In this document: positions 37,851 through 48,140 of the stretch, in pieces | Numbering within the stretch: the first letter of the stretch is position 1 | How the letters are laid out: every line of letters starts with the position of its first letter | Assembly (NCBI GenBank): GCA_028673005.1 | Contig: CM054116.1 | Coordinates: forward strand, 39,188,577 to 39,252,576 | Source: Tanypteryx hageni | Taxonomy: Eukaryota > Arthropoda > Insecta > Odonata > Petaluridae | DNA: 64,000 bases | Direction: 5' to 3' | Position numbers and translations under genes: made by a program | The notes under the pieces: model-generated | What the model saw: only the letters and a program-made list of their open reading frames with translations | Databases searched by the model: none | What the model was told of the DNA's origin: nothing

Positions 37851-38105
37851 TTGAGATAAATGAGAAAAAACGAAAAAGGATGAAGGTTCAGAAGGCATTG
37901 ATCGGAAATTGAGGCAATTTTATAAAGATAATGAAAAGAAATGGATTAGGATATTCGCTTTTGGGTGGTATATAAGGGTGCTAGGATATATATTACCGTA
38001 CTCGTTGGTTGTGCGACCTGTGGACCTTATTGGTATAACTTGTTTACAATCTTTGGAATATATTAACATGTAATCAATTGTTCTAGCACATATTGAGATT
38101 AGTGC

Positions 38106-38106
<1 letters not shown>

Positions 38107-38173
<67 letters not shown>
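38107..38173. repeat. (TA)n microsatellite, 67 bp
   Basis: Uninterrupted TA dinucleotides. The minus-strand frame through it reads YIYIYI and is not a gene. Confidence 0.95.
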
Positions 38174-38175
<2 letters not shown>

Positions 38176-39104
38176 TTTGATTTTAGTCTCTGAAATTTCA
38201 TTCACTATAAAATACTAAATGATGCTTTTAAGCGTTTTCTAATTAGAAAGATTACTTGTACATATTTAGCATATGTAATTAAAATTTATTTTTTAAATTT
38301 CTATGTTATTAGTAATGTATTTGAGATAGGATTTCGTATGGCATTTTATCACTCCATTAAGCTATAGGCCAGTAATTAATCTTTCAAGAAAAGAGCGGAT
38401 GAAATGTTGTGGCTAACGATTGTTGTTTTTTCGGCCTCTTTAATAGCGGGAAGAAGAGTTGCCCATCGCTAATGAATACGTCCGTAAAGATTATATTTAC
38501 GGCATGAGAATTTTTTAAAGCCGTCATTCCCCCCCACACACTCTCTCACATTTAATCGGCGAAGCGATCTTTTTTTGCCTGGTTCCTCACATGACCAAAA
38601 AAATAGATGAGCGGTTGTCGTCCCAACCGGTTGCTGCGGATAAGATAAATTAAACGAAACGGGGTTAACGGGGTGTAAAAATAAAAATGCGGTTGACCCG
38701 TGATAAAGCAACACGTTAAGCGACTTAAAGGGGCAGGCAGTCTCCTTTTTCCTTCCTATCTACGAAGGGGAAGAGAGAGAGAGAGAGGAAGAGTGGAGGG
38801 AAAGGGAAGGAAAAAACCGCCCATCACAAATAAATGGCGATCGCTCTCCTGGTAACCTAGGGGGAATAGGAAGAGTAAGTGCCTGGGCTGCGCACGGGAT
38901 CGCGTTCTTCATCTTTTTTTTTCGACTTTCTGGCCCCCTTCCCTCTCACGGTCCGTCCCATTCCTCCCACACTATCCTTCCGAACATAAGGATCCTGAAG
39001 GATGTGGTCATGTTACTCGAACTAAGTCACTTCGTTATCCAATAAACCACTCCCGCGGGAAGAGACCGGGAAGAATCAAGCGGTAAGGAGGATTACGATT
39101 CCCG

Positions 39105-39400
39105 GAAAAAATGTAAGAGACGAGATGATTGACGGAGAGAGAGGGGAGATGGGTTTTGGAGTGGAAAGGACGGGATGAGGTGGGGAGATAGGGAGGAAGG
39201 GGTAAGGGGGGATGAGGAAGGAAGGGGGGAGGGAGGGAGGAGGAAGGAATGGGGGAGGGAGGAAGAAGGGGTGAGTGAGGTAGGGGGTGGAAAGAAGGGG
39301 AGAGGCAGGGGAGCGTGAGAGTGATAAGACAGGAAGAGGAAGCGGGCAATGTAAAACGCGTGCGCGATAGAAAGAAGAAGAGGAATGAGGAAAAAATTGT
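39105..39400. repeat. Purine-rich tract
   Basis: GA-rich with GGGGGAGGGAGG-type motifs. The Pro/Ser-rich minus-strand frame (39,035-39,349) is compositional. A smaller GA stretch lies at 38,765-38,815. Confidence 0.65.
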
Positions 39401-39559
39401 TCGGTTAAGTCGGACTGTTTTTATTAAAATATAAAATGCGAATGGTCAAGTTCGTTCTTTTACTAAGTTATGCAACTATAAGGAGGGACACCTGCGGTAA
39501 ATAAAATCTTCGAAATTATTTAAGATTTATATTTACTTGGTCCTGCCACTGCGCGCTAC

Positions 39560-39905
39560 ACGCGTAAACCCACCCTTCACTCGCTTCACTCGCTCCAGGA
39601 CCTCGGCGCTACGCGTCTTGCATTTATTCCCGGCATGCTAAAAATAATTTTTCGAAACTGCTCTTAGCAAGCCATATTTTGTTCAAAAAGTTTCCTTCAG
39701 ACCAGCGTTTCTGAAATATAAACTTTCAAATATTTTTAAACGACCGTCATTTTGTTTTCAGACGGCGGATGAAAATGAAATTACTAATACTGGGGTCTCC
39801 TAGCTAGTAGAAACAAAATATTGTTTACCGTACTTCTCTACGATAAACAGTTCCTGAGATTTAGAGTTGGACGGACGGACAGGTACTTGAGAAGTTATAT
39901 ATAGA
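39560..39905 (-). repeat. Interspersed repeat, second copy of family D
   Basis: The reverse complement of about 39,600-39,905 shares the GTCCGTCCGTCC head, the GAACTGTTTATCGTAGAGAA block and the TTTGTTTCTACTAGCTAGG-GAGACCCC block with 8,440-8,650. On the minus strand it ends in a block with GCGAGTGAAGCGAGTGAAGG and GCGCGCAGTGGCAGGACC, which may be its 3' end. No coding capacity seen. Confidence 0.6.
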
Positions 39906-40544
39906 ATTTTAACGGAAAATTTGTCACTGCCAATTTCGACGATATATCGTAATCATCAGGTTTCAGAAAAAAGTTAAAATAATTTCGTGATTGTGTTTTA
40001 TTTACTGCGCGTGTCCTCCCCTATTATTGGAGTCCCACTATGTATCGGCCACTTCAATGATCTATATTATACCTCTATGTCAATCAGTTCGATGTTGGCT
40101 TTCACTGACACAAGATTACATTGATAATTTAATTGCTGAATCAATTTAATTAGAATTTGTATAATTAAAATGAGAGACAGCGGAGTATTTAATCGGGTCA
40201 ATGTGTCGTTATCGAGGCATGCGTTGAAAATGTGACTCCCACACGTACCATGAAATCCAAAAAAATCTCATCAGCGCCATATTCTCTCATAGGTCTAATC
40301 TGTTTCCTCTTAAGTAGCCGAAGCATGATTCAGGTGCCGTAAAATTATCCGGGGACCGCGCGGAACCCATCGAACGGAATTTATTTTCATCGCGAGATGA
40401 TTAGGACCGTAGGGAGAGACGCACTTGGGCGGGCGAGCATATATTAAAGAGCCAATTGATGCGCTATCCGACGTCGCCGTTAAGTAAGCTCTCTCTCTCT
40501 GCGCCGCTGTAGGGAACCAGTGCCCCGTAGAAGATTTGTGCATG

Positions 40545-41255
40545 AGAATGCGAGCCAAGAGATGAGGACCGGAAAGAGGCAGCGCCCTCCGGGAGAAGGA
40601 AGACGGATAGAAGGAGAAGAGGAGGAGAAGGTAGGAAGGAGGGAGAGAGAGAGAAAGAGAGAGAGGAGGAGGAGGCATGAATAAGAGTGGAGGGAGGGAT
40701 AAATGATAGGGAGGTGTGGGTTGGGAGGGGAGGGGCGGCAAAAAGTTTTCGCCGTGCGGCGCGGGTGGTCCCCTCAAAAGGATGGGGGATGCGGACAACA
40801 GCGTGCGGGGCCAGCGGTGCGGCTAGCCCCACGGGGAAACGTCATAGTTCCACCAAACCTCCCTCCTCCCTTCACAAATCCCCCCTTCTGATTAATGCGG
40901 CGACCGAACTGCTTCTCGTCTCGTGGGAAAAGCGATTTATCGCCGCTGTCAATGTCTCTGCCTCTGTCGCTCATCCCTTTCGGAGGGTAGCCCTTCCGTC
41001 CTTCTCCCTCCCCCCCTCTCCCTACCTCACCCCCTCCCTACCTAACTCCCAAACTCCCCTCCACCCCCTACAATTCCTTTGCGCTACCTCGGATTTCTCC
41101 ATAAAACCCCTTCTTCGACGAATTTTACTTCGCACGCTCTTCCTTCCCTCCCAATGCCTCCTTCCTCTCATCTTCTTCACGCTCCATCTGCGCCTCTTTG
41201 TCCCGTCTCGTAATCCTTATGTTTTCATTTCTTCCTCCTTTCTCTTTTTATATAG
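40545..41255. repeat. Purine-rich tract switching to pyrimidine-rich
   Basis: GA-rich from about 40,545 to 40,750, a GC-rich stretch at 40,750-40,850, then CT-rich to about 41,255. A 199-codon plus-strand frame spans the switch (40,687-41,286) but changes from Arg/Gly-rich to Pro/Ser/Leu-rich exactly where composition changes, so it is not called as a gene. Confidence 0.7.
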
Positions 41256-41661
41256 GGGAAAGCGAGGAGAGACGACGCGCAATTAAAAAAAATCGTAGAT
41301 TTTTAGAATAGGTGAGAAATCTTGAGATCACTGGTAATAATGCATTTTACAGTTATTAGTTATATTAGAAAAAGTATAAATAGTTTTTAAAAAGGCTTCA
41401 AATATGATTTTAAGCGATTTTTCAAAACTCCGTTTTTTGCCATCTCTCATCCAAGGGTAGGTAAGAAGACGCAGTATGGATAGGAGAGGTGGCTTATGGA
41501 AATATACGTGTTGGTAAACCGAAAAGCAAGATCTACTTAAGATACCGCATTTTTTATATTTCATATTTATTAAAAAAACTATCGACATGGGCGTAAATAA
41601 TAAGTTCAAGAAGTGTAAAAATCAGAGGTAACGTAGGATCTGGTGCTTTCCCGGTGGATTG

Positions 41662-41792
41662 ATTGTAGAAACTTTTCTCGGGTACACAACCGGGTCAAAG
41701 TTTGATCTAGGATCAACGTTTCGACGGCTGACTCTGCCATCTTCATCATCATCATCTGACCCGGTTGTGTACCCGAGAAAAGTTTCTACAAT
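41662..41792 (-). repeat. Perfect 36-bp inverted repeat around a hammerhead-like core
   Basis: Bases 41,662-41,697 are the exact reverse complement of 41,757-41,792 (inner ends CCGGGTCA and TGACCCGG). The 59-base spacer, read on the minus strand, folds into two more hairpins: GATGGC-AGAGTCA-GCCGTC, followed directly by GAAAC, then GTTGATC-CTA-GATCAA. Three arms meeting at a GAAA box, with the long arm open as stem I, is the plan of a type I hammerhead ribozyme. The matching CUGANGA box is replaced by a GATGATGATGATGAA repeat, so the C3 base is missing and activity is doubtful. Such motifs are known in Penelope-like and related retroelements. No reverse transcriptase accompanies it. It lies directly beside repeat copy B. 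Confidence 0.5.
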
Positions 41793-41805
41793 GAGAGGTA
41801 CCTTT

Positions 41806-42169
41806 TAAAAAATCTGATGTGGCCACCACATGACTTTCTTCATACCTGTAATATTTCTAAAAATTCAAAATAGGTTACATAGTAATAAATATTTTAAGAA
41901 AATGCGGGGAAATTTTAGACTTGACAAAGAACAGAAATAAACTCAAACCATAGCCTTCCGATATTTGATATAGCCACGAAGTTCCAACATTTAAGAAAAT
42001 AAAAAGGAGCGTTATTAAGACGTAACTAAGCGTTAGCAATAGTCGTCGGTAGGTGGCGTGGTGGTGACAGCTATAAATATAAGATATCTCTTAAAAGTGC
42101 ATTATATGGTAAAATGTTTCAGACAAAGGTTGTAGACAATTACATTTCCTACAACTTTTATTCCAGTAC

Positions 42170-42211
<42 letters not shown>

Positions 42212-42340
42212 AATATTAAAGCAAATATTTCAGAATAACGGATAAGTGACAAGAGTAACCACCCGCTTCCGGTTGGCCGATTTTTATCAAAAACTAATCA
42301 GTTCTTGTTACTTTAATAAAAATGTTAAATATAAAATTTG
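41806..42340 (-). repeat. Unclassified interspersed repeat, copy B (truncated head)
   Basis: The reverse complement matches copy A over about 330 bp, from the AAATTTTATATTTAAC block (near 42,338) to CGCTTAGTTACGTCTTAATA and AACGCTCC (near 42,003). Like copy C it then goes on with GGAAGGCTATGGTTTGAGTT and ends with GAAAGTCATGTGGTGGCCAC and ATCAGATTTTTT. The head seen in A and C is missing. A (TA)19 run (42,172-42,209) has grown inside it. Relative to copy C it carries about 60 extra bases at 41,842-41,900. Confidence 0.75.
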
Positions 42341-42585
42341 CTTCTTTAATTGTTACCAGCGAGGAGCGACACAGCTCCCCCAATGTTTAGAAAATACACA
42401 AAAATGAACAATAATTCAAAGTAATAAGACAACTAGAATGTAAAAGACATTGAAAAGTAGCATTCTCTGGAAAACAAAATAATGATAAAGAAATATAGTG
42501 AATATTGGTTACAAAAATTGGAAGGTTCAAAGAGAAAACGTAACAAACTTAAGCAATAAAATGGACTTATTTTTTCTTTTCTCTT
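42341..42585. other. Spacer between repeat copy B and the transposase tail
   Basis: Unique AT-rich sequence. If the transposase remnant is read correctly, this would be its 3' untranslated or 3' terminal region, but no terminal inverted repeat or clear poly(A) signal is seen. Confidence 0.4.
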
Positions 42586-42903
42586 TTAATTTCTACCAAA
42601 TAAAGCACACATGTCAGAGTAGATAGAACAGGTATCGTGTAACCATCTGCCACACACTTTACACCGGATCCAGTCTGATGTAAACTGAATGTTCGAGTAA
42701 AGCTCAAGGCACTCAATACATTCATCTACGTTGTATTCTTTAGATTGATCATCAGACAGGAGTATTATTTCTTCATCATCTTCTGAAGATGAAGACTGAA
42801 AATACAAACGGCGTCTTGACCTCTTTCCCCGCTTAACAGTTTTCTTAGATGATCCATTGTGTTTGTTTCTATTGATTTTCTTCTGTTTTACTTTTTCAGC
42901 GTC
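42586..42903 (-). pseudogene. C-terminal tail of a pogo/jerky-type transposase
   Basis: The minus-strand frame is open from about 42,903 to a stop at 42,586 (about 105 residues). It has three parts in the order seen at the end of many pogo/Tigger/jerky DDE transposases: a Lys/Arg-rich stretch (AEKVKQKKINRNK, KRGKRSRRR), an acidic serine patch (SSSSEDDEE), and a small zinc-finger-like end with C-x2-C, then DWIRCKVCGRWLHDTC. The DDE catalytic core is absent. The frame is cut at 42,903-42,908 where repeat copy C begins. On the far side of copy C (about 44,015-43,902, minus) a second basic frame (HRRRKIVSK, TRMLKTR) reads into the break and may be the preceding part. The family is inferred from the motif pattern only. 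Confidence 0.55.
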
Positions 42904-42908
42904 TTTTT

Positions 42909-43901
42909 ACTTTCTCCATATACGAAGTATAGAGAAAGTATTGTTTTCATGAAAAAAATCGAATTTGAGATTTCAACCGAAATACATGTTTTAAGGTCCC
43001 CTGAACACGTTTTGACTATTTTTGTCTATGATGTCTGTGTGTCTGTCTGTCGGTCTGTATGTCATAGGATTTTGTGGGCGCTCTAACTTAAAAACTTACA
43101 CTCGTATCAATACCAAGCTTTACATTTAGAAATAATACTATATAATGAAGAGCTGATTAGGTTTTGGCAACACACGCTCAACCGGAAGTGGATGTTTACT
43201 CAAATCATGTTTTGGTTTTTGGAAAATAACTCTTTTAAATCTTCATAAATGTAAATGTTCTTTGTTAAAACTTCATAGATAATATTATTCTTTATAACGT
43301 TTGTTTAAAACTTTTCTTTGTATAATGCATTCTTAAGGAGATATTCCATTTATTTAAAATATTTGATAAATGTAAAAAAGTACTAGAATAAAAGTTGTAG
43401 AAAATTTAATTTTGTACGATCTTTATTCGGAACATTTTCCCATATAATGCATTGTTTAAGAGATACCGGTGACTATTGTAGAAAATTTACGCTTAGTTAC
43501 GTTTTACAAGGCGATAACATGGGATCGAACCCAGACCCCCCGCCGTAGGAGCAAGGCACGCTATCCCATCCCTTTCTTGTCAACAGTTCGACGATGAATC
43601 CTATTAAGCTGCATACGATGTTATGGGTATTTCCGACTCTGATTTCTCGAACTCAAGGGCCCATTCACAAAAACCCTGAGACACGGGTCTCCTTATTTTC
43701 GACGTAGAATCGCCTGTTCTCGTTTCATCAGAATCCGTGACCCGAAGGTCGTAGTCTCTCCTTGTTAGTAACGCTCTTTTTATTTTCTTAATTGATGGAG
43801 CTTCGGGGATATATCAGAAGGCTATGTTTTGAGTTTATTTCTGTTCTTTGTAGTCTAAATTTTCTCGCAGAAAGTCATGTGGTTGCCACATCAGATTTTT
43901 T
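42909..43901 (+). repeat. Unclassified interspersed repeat, copy C (fullest copy)
   Basis: Starts with ACTTTCTCCATATACG then AAGTATAGAGAAAGTA, an imperfect palindrome, and has the GTCTGTCGGTCTGTATGT and TTTTGTGGGCGCTCTAACT blocks of copy A. The body contains a diverged duplication of a ~180-bp segment (two versions of ATAAATGTAAA ... TATAATGCATT). The 3' part matches copy B through GAAGGCTATGTTTTGAGTTT to GAAAGTCATGTGGTTGCCAC and ATCAGATTTTTT. Runs of T abut both ends (42,904-42,908 and 43,896-43,901) and could be a 5-bp target duplication. A 258-bp insert interrupts it at 43,507-43,764. No coding capacity seen. Confidence 0.75.
43507..43764. mobile_element. 258-bp insert with a tRNA-like end (SINE- or MITE-like)
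   Basis: Copies A and B give the empty site, so the boundaries are sharp. The insert begins CAAGG and ends CCTTG (5-bp inverted ends), and TTA flanks it on both sides (43,504-43,506 and 43,765-43,767). Read on the minus strand, its last ~70 bp look tRNA-derived: TAGCGTGCCTTGCTCC, then GGGTTCGATCCC, a good polymerase III B box. The other ~185 bp are unrelated unique sequence. The tRNA-like part lies at the downstream end for its own promoter direction, the reverse of an ordinary SINE, so this may be a DNA element that captured a tRNA-like piece, or a composite. Confidence 0.6.
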
Positions 43902-44345
43902 CTCTTGTTTTAAGCATCCTTGTAACTCCGACAGCAATCTTTCTTCTTGCATTTGTCATCATTCTTCTGTGCTTGGATACTATTTTTCTTCTTCTATGTA
44001 CGCTGAATCGGTAATGTTAGCAGCAGATTGCTTCTGTAAGAAGATACTTTTTATTTGATTATTATACTATTGATACTTCATGAGATGCGTACATTTATTC
44101 AGAAATAGGCAAAAAAATTGAAATACCGCTATTTAAATACGGCAGCCAGGCCGTATAGGCGGGATTTAAATCCGGCGGATAAAGGTTAAGTATCTGAGAA
44201 AGTAAAACAGCGTCTTTTATCCTCCATCCGCGAGCGGCCGTCTCTCCTAAAATGTTAGGATAGGTGACGCACCCTTCTCCTCCGGACAAAACATGGCGGA
44301 ACAGTATACAAGTAATAATGCCACGTGTCCACTTACCCAAATTCA
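43902..44345 (-). other. Region between repeat copy C and a candidate short intron
   Basis: Minus strand: an acceptor-like TATCTTCTTACAG near 44,030, then the basic frame described with the transposase tail. A 12-bp palindrome GGATTTAAATCC is near 44,164-44,175. The 83-codon minus-strand frame 44,346-44,095 has no known domain. Confidence 0.35.
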
Positions 44346-44570
44346 TCTACAGAAAACAAGTTTTTCATTATTGCAGCGATAAACATGCGAAATGAAAATA
44401 ATAGAAATGATGTATGAAAATTCAGGCACTTACCAACAGCAGTTGTTAATTAAATTCGTTTGTAAATCACACAAAAAACTGGACATTAAAGAATGAATCT
44501 GTCAGCGTGTACTTTCTCCTTCACTGTTCACACTACACTGACCGCCGTTGCAGCCCCCTGTCTATGACTA
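44346..44570 (-). other. Candidate promoter, first exon and 87-bp intron
   Basis: Minus strand: CTGTTG followed by donor GTAAGTGCC (exon edge at 44,434), an 87-bp stretch, then acceptor TTGTTTTCTGTAG, with ATG as the first three bases after it (44,346-44,344). The exon upstream would be non-coding. About 100 bp farther up lies TCAGTGTAGTG (near 44,540), which resembles an arthropod initiator. CCAAT occurs near 44,630. A second donor-like GGTAAGTGG lies 10 bases after the ATG. This could be the 5' end of the transposon whose tail lies at 42,586-42,903, or of an unrelated gene. Splicing is inferred from sequence only. Confidence 0.35.
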
Positions 44571-47500
44571 TGGAAACCAGAGATGCGTCATTTCTCCTAC
44601 CCCGTCATCTCTCCTCTCTTTGCCCTAATTGGTTATCTGCCAAATATAAATAAGTAAGAACAGAATGTGGATATACTCGTAAAGTCGCAAGAAATTGTAC
44701 ACCAGTTTCATAAATTACAAATAATGGTGATATTACTTTGAAAAGTAACATGATATTCTATCTGGGAAATTTGAAGAAGAATAAAAGAGAAAGTAATCGA
44801 CTTGAAGGAGAAAGTGTAACTGGATCGGGCATTCCTTGAGAAGGGACTGCAAATTGGATGAAGTTTTTGTAGGAAAAATCGAGGGAAATAAGGAAGTTAT
44901 AGGAAAGCTATTCGGCGACTTTAAGGTGAAAAGGAGGTATCAAGGAAGGAGGAAGGTTGCGGGGAGGTGGATGAATTAGATAAATCAACTATATTTATTT
45001 CCATAGATGACGATGATAATCATCTGTATAATACCGCATTTAATGTGAAAAATTTCAAGGCACACGTTAGGCTCTGTTGGATGCCAAAGATTTGACGGAA
45101 CTACTAACTGTGCTCTAATACGTTCTCTGTAACAAAGCATGCCTCTCTAAAGACCTGATTTACCAAATTATTTTTCTTCTCTCGCGAAATGGCTTAGCTG
45201 AGTTGACACGGCGTTTGCTTTCATCTTATATGTATAACCCGAGATAAGTTTCGATTTAAGGCGTAAAGACTCAATGGCATTTCAAAGGAACCCAGTACAT
45301 TTCTTCCTTTCAGAAAAATGTTTTGTCGGTTTTCTGTCCCTTAAAAGCTGCGGTAACAGCTAGATCTTTAGCTTCGTATGAGGCTTCGCTGAGAATAATG
45401 AGTACATTTTTGCTGCAAATGTGTTTATCCGTTGAAAATATTAGTTACCTCATAATTGTAATTTTATAGCAAAACAACTTATAGGCTGCAATACAGCCTT
45501 ACTAAACAATCTATAAAAACTTACATTTCATTGAGTCGTTCATAAGAGTAACTGTTGACTTTTAAGTGCACTTGTGATGTTTTCGTTAAACTAGTATTGC
45601 GTTAAGTATTTTGAAGTTCTAAAAGTTTCTTTCTAAAAATTGTAGTGTTCATCTGAATGTGTAGAGTACTATCTGTTTCCCCCTAACTTACCACCTTGCA
45701 AAGTATTTCACTAAAAAAATAGCTTTGATGATGAATCTGCTCAATAATGGATTGGAAATTTAACTAGCAGTAATTAGCAATCGGAGCTAGGAAAAAAACT
45801 ACTCTCGAAACACATGACAGCGTTTCTCTCATTGAGAAGTATTTCCCTTCGGATTTTCCGCGAACGCGATGAATGCAGACACAATGATCTTCTACACAGT
45901 CGGTGGCATTGTTGCAACGGCGGGCAGAAAAATATGTCCTCTCCTCCGGCTTACGGAACATACTAAATTGATTTGCACCATGTCGTATCGTGGGAATACG
46001 AATGGGAATGCGAAGGTCAAACACGAGGAGAGTCACGAATCGTCAGCCCAAGGTGGAATGATGTCGAGGCAGAATTATATCTCAAGGGGGGAATTGTTTA
46101 ACTCCGCTCATTTTGTCGCGCCGATCGTATTTTATTCATCGATTTTATCGATAGCGGAGCTGTAGCGCGGAAAATAAAACCGAAGCGACCGAAGTAAAAA
46201 TTTCTCACAAAGAATGAAAACTGCACATGTTTTCGTTCGAAGGGAATGTTTTTGCAGTCTCCGCCATCCCCACATTTTCCCACACAAACCAATCATTTTC
46301 AAATTCTCTCTGTTCAGGGTCCTCTGCCTCTCTCTTTCAATCTCTCTCTTTCTCTCTCTCTCTCACTCACCACGGTTGCTATCGATGAAGTCGATCCATT
46401 AATCAACGCTCAATACTACTCGGTGTGTTGATACCCATCTCAATCCCGTCCGCTTCGACACTCCATGCGTAATGCATATCTCATGGAACCCCACACTCTA
46501 AAGTTGGTTCGCGTCCGAAGGCTTACGAAGCATATTACTGGGGTGGCGAGGATCCTCCAGGGCACGACGCCGACCTCTACTCGCGTATTGTTTATCTGAT
46601 ATTTGGCGAATTACGGGAGCGTGATCCCATTGAGTGGATGAAATTCAACCGGTCTTAGCTTTCGTTTTATGTTCCGATCCGCTAACAAAAGTATTCGGAT
46701 TATTATAAAGTCATCGAGTTCCAAAGATAATTGGTGGAAATTACGTTTTAATTATTTATTCTTTTAGTATATTCGTAAATTATTATTAAATTTGCTAATT
46801 TATTGTTTTTGGTCGTTTTTTAAGTATTGGGGATGAAGAGGAAAATGCGTAGATATTCATTAAAAATTTAACAGTAAATTCAATTAAAATTTTTATTTTT
46901 CCGGAATATATACCATAACGCGTATAATGCAGAAAATTTTACACATGTTTAGGTGTGATTATGGCATTGTCTGTTAAAATGTCGAAAAACAATTGAGGGA
47001 AGAATTGCAGTAGCATTAGACGCTTTTTATACCGACTTTTATCTTTCCAGCGGAGTAAAAAATTGCAGATGCGATGCATAGCTGGTCGCCAACATTTGTA
47101 GCAGCATGTACTTTTTAGCGAATTTTTCCGATTTCTTCCCAGCAGCTCATCCGCCAAATTTCTACAATGTATATCTCGTATAGACCAATCAATCCTAAAA
47201 AATCTAGTTTATTCAAGTTGCAGGATTCTAGAGGCATCGCCCGTGCAGGCAGACGACAGGACAGACGAACGGGCAGACAAATCGAGTACATGTCCTTTTT
47301 TTAAAGAAAAAAGCGTTAAAAATTTAAGAAATTTTTAATCTCCTTCTTTAAGGAATCGTAAAATAAATACATTTAAGAGGACAATGTAGTATAAGGAGAA
47401 TAAGGAAAAGATAGGGACTTGATCGATTTTTTGCATGTTCAGCAGAAAAAAAGCCCGCGATTATGATTCAACACCCATAAAAAACCCTCGGCGGAGGTAT

Positions 47501-47684
47501 AACGCATGTCTTTCCTCGGCTGTAAATTTTCCTTTGCGTCGCCTTTTTAACTCTCCTCCCACCGATGGCTCTCCAGCCTTTTTAAAAAAAAACGACATTC
47601 ACGACGTTTTTCTCGCGCATATATTTTTTCTCGACTCGACAGAGGAAAAAACGCGTTAACGGATTTAAAAACGCTTGTCCTATT

Positions 47685-48140
47685 GTTCGAGTGTTAACGC
47701 GGCCGCAAATTTCCTCCATTCCGATCCTTCCGTCTCTCTCTCACACCTATTTCCTCTAGGCGCCTTGATCTCCACCCGCGCACATTTATATCAACCACCC
47801 GCCGACTTTGATGAAATAATCCCCCCTGCGCCGCGGCACCATCACACAAACACACACCGCCCTCTAAATGGTGGCTACATTCCTCAAAGCTCTCACCTCA
47901 ATGCCTCGCTTTTACGCCTCCCCCATCACCCCACCCCACGTTCTCTATCTTCCTCTTCTCCCCACGCCCTCCTCCGCGAAAGCTTCCTTTTCTCCGATGC
48001 AATTAACATTCCTCACGTGCAACGTTGCCCCCTCGGAGCCATTGTTACCCCGCCTCACTTAACCCCTCTCTGCCGCCTTCTCTCCCTCCTCACCTCTCTC
48101 TGTCTCTCTCTCTCTCTCTCTTTCCACTGTGTCCTCATCC
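47685..48140. repeat. Pyrimidine-rich tract
   Basis: CT-rich with many CCCC and (CT)n runs. The 164-codon plus-strand frame 47,675-48,169 is Pro/Ser/Leu/His-rich and overlaps two other open frames, as expected for composition-driven frames. Confidence 0.65.

Larger units (their letters stand above)
34391..39559. other. Unique non-coding DNA with tracts and a candidate splice site
   Basis: No gene recognised. Holds the CT tract at 35,225-35,660, the juxtaposed splice signals near 36,789, GA tracts at 37,535-37,850 and 39,105-39,400, and a TA microsatellite. The remainder is AT-rich unique sequence. Confidence 0.55.

Noticed and set aside
37920..38201. 93-codon minus-strand frame
   Set aside because: One third of it is a YIYIYI run encoded by the TA microsatellite.
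40687..41286. 199-codon plus-strand frame
   Set aside because: Spans the GA-to-CT switch and the peptide composition follows it. No similarity to a known family.
43507..43580. Possible tRNA gene on the minus strand
   Set aside because: Good box B but poor A box and no closed cloverleaf, and it lies within a mobile insert; treated as tRNA-derived sequence.
45869..46165. 98-codon plus-strand frame in non-repetitive DNA
   Set aside because: No recognisable domain, opposed by a comparable frame on the other strand (45,764-46,036), and no splice or promoter context.
46939..47157. 72-codon minus-strand frame rich in Cys, Lys and Arg
   Set aside because: The cysteines do not form a regular zinc-finger spacing, and length and context are within chance expectation.
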